Assembly (NCBI GenBank): GCA_022448705.1
Contig: JAKUUF010000026.1
Coordinates: 1-15,450, forward strand
Length of the DNA stretch: 15,450 nucleotides
Direction of reading: 5' to 3'
Source: SAR324 cluster bacterium
GTDB lineage: Bacteria > SAR324 > NAC60-12
The translations under genes were made by a program, and so were the position numbers. The notes beneath the pieces are model-generated. The model had not been told where the DNA came from. It did not search any database and saw only the letters and a program-made list of their open reading frames with translations. This document shows positions 14,205 to 15,450 of this stretch, piece by piece (within the stretch, counting starts at the first letter, position 1; the number at the start of each line of letters is the position of its first letter).

Positions 14205-15450
14205 ATGGCTATTAACCGCATACAAGGAACTGACGGAATCCGCGGACCTGTCTGTTTGGCAGAAAAGAGTTCGTCTCTCGGTCCGATTGAGGCCTTACTT
14301 AATGAAGGTATTCTGACAGAAGAATTATTTGAATTATACACATACTCCTTTTGGCAGTAACTGTTGGATATAGGGTTTGCTGCAGATAATGACATTGCGG
14401 TAATTGGCTGGGACCCCAGGGATAGCAGTGGAAGATTCAACCAGGCAGCAGTTAATGGAATCAGGAAAGCAGGAATGACCGCGGCAGTAGTTGATATTCT
14501 TCCAACTCCGGCAATTTCACTGTATCAGCTGAAAGTTGGCGCCGCTTGCGGGTTTGTTTTAACTGCATCACATAACAGAGCGGACCAGCATGGTATAAAA
14601 ATTTTTCTTGGGCACTCAAATCTTAAATTGCTTCCTGAAGATGATAAGCGTCTGACTCAACGCTGTCTCAATCTTGATTATGAAGAACTAAGGACAATAC
14701 CCCTGACTGGAGAAATTAGCAATGAACATTTACAAGCCAGGAAGTTGTTTATTGATTTTGTTTCCGATCATTTTAATAATTGGATGCATAAGGAATTACT
14801 GAATAAGGTCACAGTTATTGTTGATGCAGCAAATGGAGCTTTTTCTCATTTAGTAAAGGATATACTGAATTTTGAAGGATGTAGAATTGAATTTTTTAAT
14901 TGTGAACCCTCGCGAGGTATAAATTCTTGTTCAGGAGTTGCAGATCTAGAGGGACTTTCAGAGATCAATGCCGATGAAATAGTAAATGGAGCTTTTGCTG
15001 AATATGAGGCATTAAGCCAGATTTTATCAATTGGCCGTGAACATCATAGTGTTAGTCAAAACAGACCAGGAATGGTTTTTGGTTTTGTATTTGATGGTGA
15101 TGGAGACAGATGTTTGTTGCTAAATTATGATCCTTACAATGACCAAGTAAAAGTACTTGGAGGTGATATTCAAGCTTTTCTGCCGGCGAAGTTACTGAAG
15201 CAGAAATCAAAATGGAACAAGCCCCCGCTTTATTTGAATACTGTGGAAAGTGACATTGAAGCGGAACGTGCCGTAAAGCTTGAAGGTTTTGAAACAAAAC
15301 AGTGCGCTGTAGGAGATAAATGGATACTGTGGGAGTCATTTTTAAGCCAGTGGAAATGTAGAATGCAATATTATCTTGAAAATGTCGATGATCCGGAATT
15401 TAAAACATTAGCAATTCAGGCAGATACAAATCTTGAACAAATGCAGAATA
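14205..15450 (+). pseudogene. GlmM-like phosphohexomutase interrupted by an in-frame TAA (3' end outside window)
   Basis: This alpha-D-phosphohexomutase would convert glucosamine-6-phosphate to the 1-phosphate between the GlmS and GlmU steps. Translation from ATG 14205 starts with IQGTDGIRG (6-14) and meets TAA at 14358-14360 after 51 codons. The same frame then stays open to the window end (364 sense codons including a partial last one excluded). It carries VIGWDPRDSSG, the catalytic serine loop TASHN (Ser at 14568-14570) and the metal site FDGDGDR (15090-15110), then CAVGDKW. There is no frameshift: both parts share one frame and the break falls in the helix before the WDPRDSSG strand. A single base change (for example from CAA, AAA or GAA) explains it. 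Reinitiation at TTG 14364 would lose GTDGIRG. Other oddities are SHNR in place of SHNP and extra residues before DGDGDR. Phosphoglucomutase or phosphomannomutase specificity is possible. A sequencing error is the main alternative to a true null. Confidence 0.85.
14358..14360 (+). other. Premature TAA codon inside the phosphohexomutase frame
   Basis: The codon context is CAG TAA CTG, codon 52 counted from ATG 14205. Family-specific sequence flanks it on both sides without change of frame. TAA is not a selenocysteine codon, so the selenium metabolism implied by mnmH does not explain it. Confidence 0.9.

Noticed and set aside
14358..14360. Recoding of the stop as selenocysteine
   Set aside because: The codon is TAA, not TGA, and the position is not a catalytic site of the family. 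MnmH uses selenium for tRNA, not for this.
15052..15339. 95-codon minus-strand frame
   Set aside because: Antisense to the phosphohexomutase frame across its DGDGDR motif.

Overview
The window looks like an ordinary housekeeping stretch of an AT-rich bacterial chromosome. It carries SmpB, a CCA-adding enzyme, RecA, cytidylate kinase and glucosamine-6-phosphate synthase. The organism is probably a diderm: there is a CcmA-like haem-exporter ATPase, an envelope TPR protein with a signal peptide, and nucleotide-sugar genes. I cannot fix the phylum from sequence reading alone. Shine-Dalgarno sequences are almost absent; recA is the only gene with a clear one.

Left arm, minus strand (4950 down to 1). 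A UDP-glucuronate decarboxylase (UXS) gene comes first and has a recognisable promoter. After a 355-bp AT-rich spacer follows a compact run: CCA tRNA nucleotidyltransferase, smpB, a 63-residue stand-alone DprA-type winged helix, a membrane-anchored coiled-coil protein of unknown function, and a CcmA-like ABC ATPase cut by the window edge. The theme of the first part is RNA maturation and quality control; the later genes look envelope-related.

Right arm, plus strand (5342 to 15450). recA overlaps mnmH (tRNA 2-selenouridine synthase) by ATGA. A large exported TPR protein, cmk, and three amino-sugar genes follow: an archaeal-type GlmU-like nucleotidyltransferase with a left-handed beta-helix, GlmS, and a GlmM-like phosphohexomutase. 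Together the last three would cover fructose-6-phosphate to UDP-GlcNAc. However, the GlmU-like protein has altered active-site positions in both domains, and the GlmM-like frame is interrupted by a TAA after codon 51.

The most distinctive non-coding element is a perfect 16-bp parS palindrome (TGTTTCACGTGAAACA) 8 bp before the cmk start codon. It implies ParABS segregation and suggests the window lies in the origin-proximal part of the chromosome. I found no tRNA, rRNA, CRISPR array, insertion sequence or phage gene. I see no convincing new multi-gene system. The items worth checking are the parS site in a gene leader, the interrupted phosphohexomutase, the altered GlmU-like enzyme and the orphan DprA winged helix.
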